64,000 nt of DNA, taken from positions 62,001 through 126,000 of the forward strand of contig JABJKS010000045.1 of NCBI GenBank assembly GCA_018660265.1, written 5' to 3'. Source of the DNA: Rhodospirillaceae bacterium. Lineage in GTDB: Bacteria; Pseudomonadota; Alphaproteobacteria; GCA-2731375. The notes beneath the pieces are model-generated. The model saw only the letters and a list, made by a program, of their open reading frames with translations. It was not told where the DNA came from and searched no databases. The position numbers and the translations under genes are program-made. Of this stretch, positions 1-10,734 are shown in pieces (position 1 is the stretch's first letter; every line of letters starts with the position of its first letter).

Positions 1-1120
1 CAAATCATTCTATCCATCGGTGCCATGCTGGTGGTCGCCCACGTCTTTGATTACAACATTGAAACCGCCATCGTCATGGGTTTCGTCGTGGCTTTGTCAT
101 CCACTGCGGTGGCCATCAAGCTGTTGGAGGATATTGGCGAATTACGCACCGCCATCGGGCGTACGGCAATCGGCGTGTTGATCGCCCAGGATCTGGCCAT
201 CGTGCCCATGTTGCTGATCGTCGATGGTTTGGCGGGCGGTGGTGGAATTCCCGTCATGGGCTATGTAAAGGTGTTTGCCGCCGTGGCCTTGCTGGCAGTC
301 ATGATCGCGGTTCTGACCCGGCGCTCCCGCATCGGGGTGCCGTTTGCGCGGACCCTGCATGGCAATGTGGAATTGGCGGCGATCACCGCCCTGGCCTATT
401 GTTTTGGGGCGGCCTTGGTCTCGGCACTGTTGGGTTTGTCGCCCGCATACGGCGCTTTTCTGGCAGGATTATGGATTGGCAACTCCACCGCGCGGGCACC
501 TTTGCTGGCCGCGGCCCGGCCTATTCAAGGCGTCTTGTTGATGGTCTTTTTTGTCTCCATCGGCTTGTTGCTGGACCTGAGTTTCATCTGGGAGCATCTG
601 GCAGAAGTATTGAGCATTTTGCTGGTGGTCACGGTATTCAAAACAGTCATGAACGTGGCTGTCCTGCGCCTGTTGCGGGAGCCCTGGCCCCGGGCCTGGA
701 TCGTTGGGGTTTCGGTGGGCCAGATTGGGGAGTTTTCCTTTGTCCTGGTCGCAGCTGGTGTTAGTGCCGGGCTGATCCTGGATACGGGCGGCCGCATTGC
801 CGTATCCGTTATCGCCCTTAGCTTGATGCTTTCGCCTCTGTGGTGGATTTTTACGCGCCGCCTGGAACGTCTTGTGGGCAGTAATGTGCAAACCCTGCGG
901 GGATACTTGCGCAGTCTGTTTGCGCCTGAATCCAGGGCGGTGGCGACCATGTCGCAATATTCCGTCGGATTTTCCATTGGTATGGGGCGCATGGGGCAGC
1001 GGGGCTATCAGGCGGCCAAGGATATGTTGGACAAGGAAGCGGGCAGCGGCGACGACGACAACCCGGACAATAACGATGCCCGCTTTGAAGATGATGAAGA
1101 ACCTCAGGGTGACGGCCCAA

Positions 1121-2915
<1,795 letters not shown>

Positions 2916-2917
2916 GG

Positions 2918-3942
2918 TCAGTCGCCACCCAGACCATGGCGCAACACCTTCTTGATGACTGTCGGCAGGGCCAGAGTGCCCAGGTCGGGGGGGGGTGCCA
3001 GATTTCGGATGCTTCCGCCGGTCTGCTGCCCAGCCCCGTCCAAACCTCCAGCTCCAGGCGAAAATGGGTGAAGACGTGAACCACGCTACCGGGCAGGGCG
3101 CGCCATTCAGTTGCCAGGGGCGCGTTATCGGTGATTTCTGCCTTGGACCAGGTTGTCTCCCGCCAATCCGTGGACGGCACCTCCATCATGCCGCCCAGCA
3201 GGCCACGTTCGGGGCGGCGGCGCAATAACAGGTGCCCGTCATCATTGAACAGGCAAAAGGCCACGCCGTACCGGGTGGGACGTGCGGTTTTCGGCTGCCG
3301 GCGGGGCAGGTCGCCGCGCCCGTGGCCCAGGCAATTCTTTGCCACGGGGCAACGGTCACACAGCGGGGCGCGGGGTAGGCAAATGGTGGCACCCAGATCC
3401 ATCAGAGCCTGGGCATGATCGCCCGCGCGGCGGGTTGGTGTGATCTCCTCTGCCAGGCGGCGCAGTTCAGGCTTCACCATGGGTAATGGGTCTTCCACCG
3501 CGAACAGGCGGGAGACGACCCGTTCGATATTGCCATCCACGGGGCTCGCCTTACGGCCAAAGGCAATGGCTGCGACGGCGGCGGCGGTATAGGGCCCTAT
3601 GCCGGGCAGGGCGCGCAGGCCGTCTTCAGTATCGGGAAAGACGCCATTGTATTCTATCGCGACCACCTGGGCGCATTTGTGCAAATTGCGCGCCCTGGCG
3701 TAGTAACCCAGGCCCTGCCAGGCGTGTAGTACTTGATCCAGGTCGGCTGCCGCCAGGTCCTGCACCGACGGCCAGCGGGTCAGAAAATGGTGGTAATAGG
3801 GTATCACCGTTTTCACCACGGTCTGTTGCAGCATGATTTCCGACAGCCAGACATGGTAAGGTGCCGCCAATTGCCCCGGTGCTGCCCGCCAGGGTAATTT
3901 GCGGTGCTGTTTGTCGTACCAGGACAGTAGTTTTCTTCCCAA
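2918..3942 (-). CDS. mutY: A/G-specific adenine glycosylase MutY, frameshifted near 3-prime end
   Basis: Removes adenine mispaired with 8-oxoguanine. The HhH region (LPGIGPYTAAAV), the catalytic Asp context VDGN and the iron-sulfur cluster motif C-x6-C-x2-C-x5-C (CLPRAPLCDRCPVAKNC) are present, then a NUDIX-like C-terminal domain. At a run of nine G (2987-2995, C on the coding strand) the frame slips. As written, reading continues as nonsense antisense to ccrM down to 2596. Adding one C (or removing two) restores PPDLGTLALPTVIKKVL and a stop at 2918-2920, the normal MutY end. The start is TTG 3942, the only canonical start before an in-frame stop at about 3970. A sequencing error or a phase-variable tract are both possible. 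Confidence 0.85.
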
Positions 3943-4039
3943 TTTTGATTTTGGTTTGGTAATTTGGCTTCACCGAATTTTTATCACATTTGACCCAACT
4001 GAAAGATGACGTGCCGGCCTTCCTGGCGCAAGATAGGGC

Positions 4040-4540
4040 ATGAACGAACGCCGCTATAAAAATCATCCTGTTGCCGCCGGCTCTGTCCTGCGCCGGGCCA
4101 CGTCGGCTGCCCTGCGCAAACGTGGCTTTGCCGAAGGCGATGTGATCAGCCGCTGGGGTGATATCGTTGGTCCGGAACTGGCTGCGGTGACCGCACCTGA
4201 AAAGCTGCAACAGCGTCGCGGCGATGTGGCGGGTGCTGTCCTGCATGTGCGGGTCGGGGGTGCGGCGGCGGTGGAATTGCAACACATGGCACCGATGGTG
4301 ATCGAACGCATCAACGGTTTCTACGGCTATCGTGCCGTGGACCGGTTGAAATTGATCCAGGCACCGTTGCCGAAACCGGAAAAGCGCCGGCAGGTGACAT
4401 CAAGGCCGCTTACAAGGGCCGAATCGGATGCTCTGTCGGAAGATACAGCCGGCACCAAAAGCCCCCATTTGCGCCAAGCCCTGGAACGATTGGGTGCCTC
4501 CGTCCTTGGCCATCAGGATACTGCGGCAGAGGAAGACTGA
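4040..4540 (+). CDS. DUF721 (DciA-like) protein
   Basis: A 166-residue basic protein of the DUF721 family, whose best-known member DciA helps load the replicative helicase in bacteria lacking DnaC/DnaI. The DUF721 core is residues ~15-100: a helix with LRRATSAALRKRGF, then WGDIVGPELA, then a strand-rich stretch ending VIERINGFYGYRAVDRL (the KH-like fold). The C-terminal ~50 residues are low in recognisable structure. It is divergent from mutY and upstream of dsbA and smc, a common alphaproteobacterial order. The helicase-loader role here is inferred from the family. Confidence 0.8.
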   Translation: MNERRYKNHPVAAGSVLRRATSAALRKRGFAEGDVISRWGDIVGPELAAVTAPEKLQQRRGDVAGAVLHVRVGGAAAVELQHMAPMVIERINGFYGYRAVDRLKLIQAPLPKPEKRRQVTSRPLTRAESDALSEDTAGTKSPHLRQALERLGASVLGHQDTAAEED

Positions 4541-4548
4541 AACCATCG

Positions 4549-4584
4549 CATTGGGGCCTTGATCGTCATCAAATTGCCCCAATG
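4549..4584. promoter_or_regulatory. nested palindrome containing a consensus FNR-type box
   Basis: Outer arms CATTGGGGC (4549-4557) and GCCCCAATG (4576-4584) enclose TTGAT-CGTC-ATCAA (4559-4572), which matches the FNR/Anr/FixK consensus TTGAT-N4-ATCAA at every fixed position. It lies 8 nt after the DUF721 stop and about 110 nt before dsbA. Because it can also fold into an extended hairpin followed by TGTCTTGTCT, it may equally be a weak terminator. The sequence alone does not decide. Confidence 0.45.
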
Positions 4585-4678
4585 TCTTGTCTAAATGGCC
4601 CCAGAGACTTGTCGAAGGCTTGTGAGTCCGGATAGGCAAGCTTATAATCAACACCACATATTGTGGGTAGGAGAATTT

Positions 4679-5302
4679 ATGACCCAAGTTAAAGTGTTTT
4701 TGTCGGCTCTCGTGGTCGCTGCCGTTACTTTGGTGTTTGCAGCGCCAACGCCTGCATTAGCGGCTGGGGCGAAAGAAGCGGCCTATGCGGAGGGCGATAT
4801 GGTCATTGGTGCAAAGGATGCCGCCGTGACCATTATCGAATATGCCTCGATGACCTGTCCCCATTGCGCCAACTTTCATCTCGGCACGTTCAAGGAGCTG
4901 AAGGCCAAGTATATTGATACGGGCAAGGTGCGTATGATTTTTCGTGAATTCCCCTTCGATTCCATGGCCCTGCATGCCTCAATGCTGGCCCGCTGTGCCG
5001 GCGAGGACCGTTATTTCGGGATGTTGAACGTATTGTTCAAAAGCCAGATGAAATGGGCCAAGGCGCAGGATCCTGCTGAAGGCCTGGGCAAAGTCGCCCG
5101 TCTGGCCGGGTTCTCCCAGGCCAAGTTCAAGGCCTGCATGACGAACCAAACTCTGGCGGACATGATCATCAAAAGCCGGATGGATGGCTCGAAAGAATAC
5201 AATGTCGACTCAACACCCAGCTTTATCGTCAACGGGGAAAAAACATCCGGCAATATGACCATTGAAAAGTGGGATGAACTACTGGCGGGCATCATTCGAT
5301 AA
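4679..5302 (+). CDS. DsbA-family periplasmic thiol:disulfide oxidoreductase
   Basis: A 207-residue exported thioredoxin-fold protein (COG1651 type) that oxidises or isomerises cysteines in periplasmic proteins. A signal peptide spans residues 1-28 (hydrophobic core FLSALVVAAVTLVF, cleavage after ALA). The active site CPHC is at 60-63 in the context YASMTCPHCANFH. The conserved cis-Pro fits STPSFIVNG near the C-terminus, and the helical insert is present. ATG 4679 is preceded by TAGGAG at the right distance. It lies between DUF721 and smc. A GAGTC CcrM site (4624-4628) and the FNR-like dyad lie upstream. Client proteins are not indicated. Confidence 0.9.
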   Translation: MTQVKVFLSALVVAAVTLVFAAPTPALAAGAKEAAYAEGDMVIGAKDAAVTIIEYASMTCPHCANFHLGTFKELKAKYIDTGKVRMIFREFPFDSMALHASMLARCAGEDRYFGMLNVLFKSQMKWAKAQDPAEGLGKVARLAGFSQAKFKACMTNQTLADMIIKSRMDGSKEYNVDSTPSFIVNGEKTSGNMTIEKWDELLAGIIR

Positions 5303-5363
5303 GTAATGTTTGAACCGCTCGCTTGCGTTCGAATATGAGTAACAATATTGGGGGCACGACCTA

Positions 5364-8300
5364 GTGCATTTTACGAAACTGCGTCTTAGCGGCTTTAAAT
5401 CCTTTGTCGATTCGGTGGAATTGAACATCGAACCGGGTCTGACCGGCGTTGTCGGTCCCAATGGCTGCGGTAAATCCAACCTGGTGGAGGCCTTGCGCTG
5501 GGTGATGGGGGAAAATTCGGCCAAACGCATGCGCGGCGGTGCCATGGATGACGTCATTTTCAATGGTTCGCAAAGTCGCAGCAGCCGCAATCTCGCCGAA
5601 GTTTCCCTGGTGATTGATAACAAGGACCGCACCGCGCCTGCCGGCCTGAACGATTCGGAAGAACTGGAAGTCACCCGCGCGATTGAGCGGGAGCGTGGCT
5701 CCGCCTACCGGGTCAACGGCAATGAAATGCGGGCCCGGGATGTGCAATTGCTGTTCGCTGACGCGGCATCGGGGGCCCATTCCCCATCATTGGTCGGCCA
5801 GGGCCGGATCAGCGAAATCATTAATTCCAAGCCTGCGAACCGCCGGGCCTTGCTGGAAGAAGCCGCTGGGATCACTGGTCTGCATTCCCGCCGTCACGAG
5901 GCGGAACTGCGCCTGCGGGCAGCGGAAAATAACCTCGAACGTCTGGACGATGTGATGCAGGCGTTGGAGGCGCAACTGCAAAGTATGAAGCGCCAGGCCC
6001 GCCAGGCCAAACGCTTCCGCAAGGTGGGGGAGCAAATCCGCCATTTTGACGGTATTCAGCTACATCTTTTATTCCAGCGGGCGGAAAGCCAGTTGGCCGC
6101 TGCAGGGGAGGAGCTGTCTCAGGCCAACGGCCAAGTGGCCCGTCTGACCCAGGAAGCCACCCAGGCCACAACCATGCATACGGATGCCGCCAACGCTTTG
6201 CCTGATTTGCGCACGGCTGAGGCAGTGGCGGCGGCGGTCCTGCACCGTCTGGCCGTGGCCCGTGATGGTTTGGACCAGGAAGAACAACGGATCACGCAAG
6301 CTTCATCGCAATTGTCGGCCCGCTTGCAGCAAATTGAAATCGACCAACGGCGTGAAGGCGGCCTGGGCGAAGAGGCCTCCGTCACCATTGCCCGTCTGGG
6401 CGAAGAGGGCGAACAGCTGCGCGAACAGCAGGAGGGCGAGGCGGATGCGGGGGCCGAGGCCGAGGCGCGCGTCAATGCCGCAGCCGGCGTATTGGCGAAT
6501 AGTGAAAGTACTCTGCAATCTTTGACCGATCAGGTGGCCGAGGGCGCGGCCCAGGCGGAAGCCTTGCGCCAGACGCTGGCAGGTGCCGAACAACGTTTTG
6601 CCCGATTGTCACAGCGCCGGGCGGAAGCCAAGGCGGCGCACGAGCGGTTGACGGTGGAAGCCCAGGGCGATGATCAATTGCAGGAAGCCAATGAGCATCT
6701 GGCACAAACGGAGGCGGCGTCTGAGGGAGCCGTTGCCTGGTTGGAGGAGGGTGAAGCCGCCCATGCCGCCTGCGAAGAACGCGTCAGCGTGAATCGTGAG
6801 GCCAGCCAGCAGTACGAGGCCCAGGATGCCCAGTTGGCTGCCGAAGAAAAGGCTTTGGCTGAATTGCTGCGCAAGCAGGATGCCGACCTTTGGCCCGCGG
6901 TCATTGATGCGGTGTCCGTGGAACCTGGCTATGAAACCGCCCTGGGTGCTGCCCTGGGTGATGATCTGAACGTGCCCACGGATGAGGCCGCGCCCGTCCA
7001 TTGGCAAACCCTTGATCCCAGGGGCGATGCGGCGGAACTGCCCAGCGGTGCCACGCCTTTGTCCCGCTATGTGAAGGCACCTGCGGCATTGGCCCGGCGT
7101 TTGTCCCAGGTCGGTGTCTGCGATGATGCGGACGCGCCCCGGTTGGTCAAGGAGCTGGCCTATGGTCAACGTCTGGTCTCAACCTCCGGCGCTTTGTGGC
7201 GATGGGATGGTTTTACGGTAACGGCGGGTGCAGAGACTGCGGCGGCAGTGCGTTTGGCCCAGGGCAATCGTCTGGCGGAGTTGAGCCGCTTCCGCGAGGA
7301 GCTTGCCCCCGGACTGGAGAAGGCCCGCGATGCGTTGATGGCGGCGCGGGATGAGTTGGAACAAGCTGCCCGTGGTCGCGCCACTGCGCGTGAGGCTGCC
7401 CGGCTGGGGCGGGAGGTCTTGGACCGGGCCCGCAATGCCCAGGCCAAGGCAGAGCGTGAAGCGGCCCAGCGGTCCGCTCGATTGGCCACTGTGGTCGAAA
7501 GCCTGGATCAGATCGAGGCTGATCTGGAAGAAAGCAAAGCGGCGGCTGAAGAGCCCCGGGCCTTGTTAGAGGCGCTGCCACCGCTTGATGATTTGCGGCA
7601 AAAGCTGGATGCCTTGCGGGGGCAGGTTTCAAGCCAGCGGACGGATCTGGTAGAGGCCCGCAGCCAACATGACCGGTTGCTGCGCGAGGTGAAAGTCCGG
7701 GCGGAGCGTTTGTCAGCCATTGCCGGGGAGCAAGAAGGCTGGCGACGCCGGGCGACGGGTGCCGAGGCGCAGATCGCGGCCTTGGCGGAGCGGGCCGAGG
7801 CCGGGCGCGAGGAGTTGGAGGAGCTGCAACGCAAACCGGCCGAAATTGCCGGTCAGCGGCAGCAGCTGCTGGGCCAGATTGAGCAGGCCGAGGGAACCCG
7901 AAACAAGGCGGCGGAAGATTTGACAAGGGCGGAAAGCCAGGTCAGCGAACTGGCAGCCGGGCAACGCCGCGCAGAAAGTGCCTTAGCCACGGCCCGGGAA
8001 GAGCGGGTACGCTGCCAGGCGGGCGTGGAACAATGCGAGGAACGCCGCATGGAGATTTCCCGCCGTATTCAGGAAACCCTGGAATGCGCGCCGGAGGCCG
8101 CCCTTGCTACAGTGGGGATAGAACCCGACATGGCCCTGCCCGCCCTGGATGAAGCAGAACGCAAGTTGGAGCGTTTGAAGCGGGAGCGGGACAACATGGG
8201 TGCCGTCAACCTGCGCGCAGAGCAGGAAGCGGTGGAGCTGGAAGAACAGCTGGAAGGTATGACGACGGAGCGGGCCGACCTGGAAGGTGCCATCTCCAGA

Positions 8301-8822
8301 TTGCGCCAAGGTATCTACAGCCTGAATAAGGAAGCCCGGGAGCGTTTGTTGGAGGCGTTCAAGACCGTCGACGGTCATTTCCAGGATCTGTTCGTGCGTC
8401 TGTTCGGCGGCGGCACAGCACACCTTAGTTTGACGGAATCGGATGATCCCCTGGATGCGGGCCTGGAAATCATGGCCTCGCCCCCTGGCAAGCGGCTGCA
8501 AAATTTGTCCCTGTTATCAGGCGGTGAGCAGACCTTGACGGCCCTGGCATTATTGTTTGCCGTCTTCATGACCAATCCGGCCCCCGTTTGCGTGCTGGAT
8601 GAGGTCGATGCCCCCCTGGATGACGCTAATGTGGAGCGGTTTACCAATTTGGTGGGTGAAATCGCCCGCATCACCGGCACACGGTTTTTGGTTATCACCC
8701 ATCATCCCTACACCATGGCCCGTATGGACAGATTGTTCGGCGTCACGATGTCGGAACGTGGTGTCTCGCAATTGGTCTCGGTCGATCTGGCCCGTGCGGA
8801 ACGCATCCGGGCCACCGGTTAA
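5364..8822 (+). CDS. smc: chromosome segregation ATPase SMC
   Basis: Condensin-like ATPase that compacts and separates chromosomes together with ScpA/ScpB. At 1152 residues the length is normal. Walker A GPNGCGKSN is at 31-39; long coiled coils (~170-490 and ~650-1000) are rich in Glu, Gln, Ala and Arg; a hinge starting around LWPAVIDAVSVEPGYE (~residue 510) separates them. The ABC signature LLSGGEQTLTALAL is near 1050 and Walker B VCVLDEVDAPLDD near 1075, followed by the conserved His switch region (ITHHP). The start is GTG 5364 after a G-rich stretch. The dsbA-smc neighbourhood is typical of the class. Confidence 0.97.
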   Translation: MHFTKLRLSGFKSFVDSVELNIEPGLTGVVGPNGCGKSNLVEALRWVMGENSAKRMRGGAMDDVIFNGSQSRSSRNLAEVSLVIDNKDRTAPAGLNDSEELEVTRAIERERGSAYRVNGNEMRARDVQLLFADAASGAHSPSLVGQGRISEIINSKPANRRALLEEAAGITGLHSRRHEAELRLRAAENNLERLDDVMQALEAQLQSMKRQARQAKRFRKVGEQIRHFDGIQLHLLFQRAESQLAAAGEELSQANGQVARLTQEATQATTMHTDAANALPDLRTAEAVAAAVLHRLAVARDGLDQEEQRITQASSQLSARLQQIEIDQRREGGLGEEASVTIARLGEEGEQLREQQEGEADAGAEAEARVNAAAGVLANSESTLQSLTDQVAEGAAQAEALRQTLAGAEQRFARLSQRRAEAKAAHERLTVEAQGDDQLQEANEHLAQTEAASEGAVAWLEEGEAAHAACEERVSVNREASQQYEAQDAQLAAEEKALAELLRKQDADLWPAVIDAVSVEPGYETALGAALGDDLNVPTDEAAPVHWQTLDPRGDAAELPSGATPLSRYVKAPAALARRLSQVGVCDDADAPRLVKELAYGQRLVSTSGALWRWDGFTVTAGAETAAAVRLAQGNRLAELSRFREELAPGLEKARDALMAARDELEQAARGRATAREAARLGREVLDRARNAQAKAEREAAQRSARLATVVESLDQIEADLEESKAAAEEPRALLEALPPLDDLRQKLDALRGQVSSQRTDLVEARSQHDRLLREVKVRAERLSAIAGEQEGWRRRATGAEAQIAALAERAEAGREELEELQRKPAEIAGQRQQLLGQIEQAEGTRNKAAEDLTRAESQVSELAAGQRRAESALATAREERVRCQAGVEQCEERRMEISRRIQETLECAPEAALATVGIEPDMALPALDEAERKLERLKRERDNMGAVNLRAEQEAVELEEQLEGMTTERADLEGAISRLRQGIYSLNKEARERLLEAFKTVDGHFQDLFVRLFGGGTAHLSLTESDDPLDAGLEIMASPPGKRLQNLSLLSGGEQTLTALALLFAVFMTNPAPVCVLDEVDAPLDDANVERFTNLVGEIARITGTRFLVITHHPYTMARMDRLFGVTMSERGVSQLVSVDLARAERIRATG

Positions 8823-8832
8823 AGTCTTGCCC

Positions 8833-8904
8833 CCATTGTCGCCGCCATTGTCGCTGCCATTGTCACTGCCGGTGTCGGTGCCAGCATCACTGCCAGCGTA
8901 GTGG
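8833..8904. repeat. degenerate 12 bp tandem repeat, 6 units, after smc
   Basis: Six consecutive 12 bp units of type CCATTGTCGCTG begin at 8833, 8845, 8857, 8869, 8881 and 8893, diverging progressively along the array. It starts 10 bp after the smc stop and does not belong to any recognised gene. The rest of the 331 bp spacer to atpI holds an AT-rich stretch (8905-8950) and a promoter-like pair. Confidence 0.75.
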
Positions 8905-8968
8905 GCAATATTGTCGCATATAAGAATTGTATAGGAAAATCATATAGTTAAGTGGTAGGCATTGGCCC

Positions 8969-8997
8969 TTGACAGTTACCGGGTCAATTCGTATCGT
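8969..8997 (+). promoter_or_regulatory. sigma-70-like promoter for the F0 ATP synthase operon
   Basis: A perfect -35 TTGACA (8969-8974), 17 bp spacer and -10 TATCGT (8992-8997, 4 of 6) lie about 155 bp before atpI, downstream of an AT-rich segment. It is the best promoter match in the smc-atpI spacer. Confidence 0.4.
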
Positions 8998-9153
8998 GCG
9001 CCCGCTTCCGGCCAGTCGTGGCCGGGTGCTTGTAATGCCGGGGCCGGAACGCAGATATTCGAAATTTGCGGTTCAGCATTGGCAAAAGCCGTCGGAACAG
9101 CAACCGGCATCTGGCTGATCGAGTACCCATCTACGGCGCAGCTTTAGGCCAAC

Positions 9154-9564
9154 ATGTCCGACCCGCAACATCCCCACTCTGTGGAAACATCTGCGCAAGG
9201 TTCTTCCCAAGGTGCGTCACTGGATGAACTGGGTGGCCGGATATCCAAGGCCCGCCATGGTGCGGGGTTGGATAAATCGGCAGAGGAATTGGGCGAGTTG
9301 GAGCGGGGGGCAGGTGCCGATCTGAGCGCGGCATGGCGAATTTCTATTGAAATCGTCGTCGCTCTTGTGGTTTGTACCGCTATCGGCTGGGCCCTGGATT
9401 ATTGGTTCGGGACCAAACCTTGGTTGATGCTGCTGTTTCTGTTTCTTGGCGGTGCGGCGGGGATCAACAATGCGGTGCGAACCGCGCTACGAATGGACGC
9501 CCAGGCGGCCGAGGTTATGCAGCGTAAAGCGCAAACCAAGGCGTCTACGGCTAAGAAAGAGTAA
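9154..9564 (+). CDS. atpI: F0F1 ATP synthase assembly protein AtpI
   Basis: A 136-residue small membrane protein that assists assembly of the c-ring and is not a stoichiometric subunit. Residues ~1-60 are hydrophilic. Two membrane helices follow (ISIEIVVALVVCTAIGWALDYWF and PWLMLLFLFLGGAAGINN, ~62-107), then a basic tail. The GWALDYWFGTKPW loop is typical of alphaproteobacterial AtpI. It is the first gene of atpI-B-E-F'-F, with atpB starting 12 nt after its stop. The start is ATG 9154. Confidence 0.9.
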   Translation: MSDPQHPHSVETSAQGSSQGASLDELGGRISKARHGAGLDKSAEELGELERGAGADLSAAWRISIEIVVALVVCTAIGWALDYWFGTKPWLMLLFLFLGGAAGINNAVRTALRMDAQAAEVMQRKAQTKASTAKKE

Positions 9565-9575
9565 GGGAGAACGGC

Positions 9576-10325
9576 GTGAGCGCTGATCGCCATATTGATC
9601 ATAGTAGCCCGATGCATCAGTTCGTCATTGGACGGCTGAATGACTGGCAGCTGGGTGGCCTGGATATTTCCTTTTCCAAGGCGGCAGCTTTCATGTTCGG
9701 TGCTGTTATCGTTGCCACCCTGTTCCTGGTCCTGACCACATCCAAGCGGTCCATGGTGCCGGGGCGCTGGCAGTCCGTGTCCGAACTCTGGTACGAATTC
9801 ATCGCCGATATGATCAAAGAAACCATTGGCAGCGACGGGCGGAAATACTTCCCCTTCGTGTTCTCTCTGTTCAGCTTTATCGTCATGTGTAACCTGTTGG
9901 GTATGCTGCCCTATGCCTACACAGTGACGTCCCACATCGCAGTGACCATTACGTTGGCCCTGTCAGTGTTCATTTTGACCACATTCATCGGCATTACCCG
10001 CCACGGCACACACTTCCTGTCGTTCTTCGTACCCAAGGGCGTGCCCCTGGTGATGCTGTTCCTCGTCGTGCCGATTGAGGTTCTGTCCTATTTCATGCGG
10101 CCGATCAGCCATTCGGTGCGTTTATTTGCCAATATGACCGCTGGCCACACCATGTTGAAGGTGTTTGGCGCGTTTGTTGTGCAGATGGGCGTCTTTGGCG
10201 TATTGCCCTTCGCCCTGATCGTTGCCTTGACCGGCCTGGAAGTTGCCATCGCCGTGTTGCAGGCCTACGTCTTCACAATTCTGACCTGTCTCTATCTCAA
10301 CGACGCCATTCATTTGGAGCACTAA
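9576..10325 (+). CDS. atpB: ATP synthase F0 subunit a
   Basis: The 249-residue membrane subunit that forms the two proton half-channels against the c-ring. Several strongly hydrophobic helices are evident. The essential arginine sits in the conserved helix SHSVRLFANMTAGHTMLKV, and the final helix reads EVAIAVLQAYVFTILTCLYLNDAIHLEH. GTG 9576 is preceded by AAGGGAGA. It lies between atpI and atpE, the usual alphaproteobacterial F0 order with F1 genes elsewhere. Confidence 0.97.
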   Translation: MSADRHIDHSSPMHQFVIGRLNDWQLGGLDISFSKAAAFMFGAVIVATLFLVLTTSKRSMVPGRWQSVSELWYEFIADMIKETIGSDGRKYFPFVFSLFSFIVMCNLLGMLPYAYTVTSHIAVTITLALSVFILTTFIGITRHGTHFLSFFVPKGVPLVMLFLVVPIEVLSYFMRPISHSVRLFANMTAGHTMLKVFGAFVVQMGVFGVLPFALIVALTGLEVAIAVLQAYVFTILTCLYLNDAIHLEH

Positions 10326-10413
10326 TCTAGACCATTGATCTAGGGCCAAGTTCGATATATTACCCAACTCAAACCACTATTTTCAATCAACTGAAACACG
10401 AAGGAATTTTATC

Positions 10414-10641
10414 ATGGATCCAGCTGCTGCAAAGCTGATTGGTGCCGGTCTTGCTGCCATCGCCATGGGCGGTGCCGGTATCGGTATTGGCCTGATTTTC
10501 GCCAGCTACGTTGGTGGTGCCATGCGCAACCCAGGTGCGGCCCAGGCCGTCTTTGGCCGGGTTATTCTCGGCTTTGCTCTGACCGAGGCCATCGCCCTGT
10601 TCGCGCTGGTTGTCGCCCTTATCATCCTGTTCGTCTTCTAA
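10414..10641 (+). CDS. atpE: ATP synthase F0 subunit c
   Basis: The 75-residue proteolipid of the rotating ring. It is a two-helix hairpin: a Gly/Ala-rich first helix, the polar loop RNP (38-40) that contacts F1, and a second helix carrying the proton-binding Glu58 in [10 protein letters not shown]. The start is ATG 10414 after GAAGGAATT. Two stem-loops directly follow the gene (10647-10708), likely to boost relative expression because several c copies are needed per complex. Confidence 0.97.
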   Translation: MDPAAAKLIGAGLAAIAMGGAGIGIGLIFASYVGGAMRNPGAAQAVFGRVILGFALTEAIALFALVVALIILFVF

Positions 10642-10646
10642 TCCTG

Positions 10647-10672
10647 CGCTGGGCCCAAGCCTGGGCCCAGCG
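10647..10672 (+). promoter_or_regulatory. intercistronic stem-loop after atpE (11 bp stem)
   Basis: CGCTGGGCCCA (10647-10657), loop AGCC, TGGGCCCAGCG (10662-10672): a perfect GC-rich 11 bp stem beginning 6 nt after the atpE stop. No T-run follows (ATGATTAA), so it is better read as an mRNA stabiliser or processing site within the operon than as a full terminator. Confidence 0.6.
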
Positions 10673-10680
10673 ATGATTAA

Positions 10681-10708
10681 CTACACCGTCCAATTTCGGG
10701 CGGTGTAG
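10681..10708 (+). promoter_or_regulatory. second intercistronic stem-loop before atpF'
   Basis: CTACACCG (10681-10688) and CGGTGTAG (10701-10708) pair perfectly across a 12 nt loop, ending 26 nt before the b' subunit start. With the preceding hairpin it makes a double structure unique to this junction of the F0 operon. Confidence 0.5.
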
Positions 10709-10734
10709 CTGGATGCTAGGAACGGAGCGAGACT

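Noticed and set aside
8833-8904. CRISPR-like array after smc and similar arrays
   Set aside because: Units are short, degenerate and head-to-tail without spacers; no cas genes.
8962-9147. 61-residue frame before atpI
   Set aside because: TTG start, no ribosome site, no recognised domain; overlaps the likely operon promoter and its transcribed leader.
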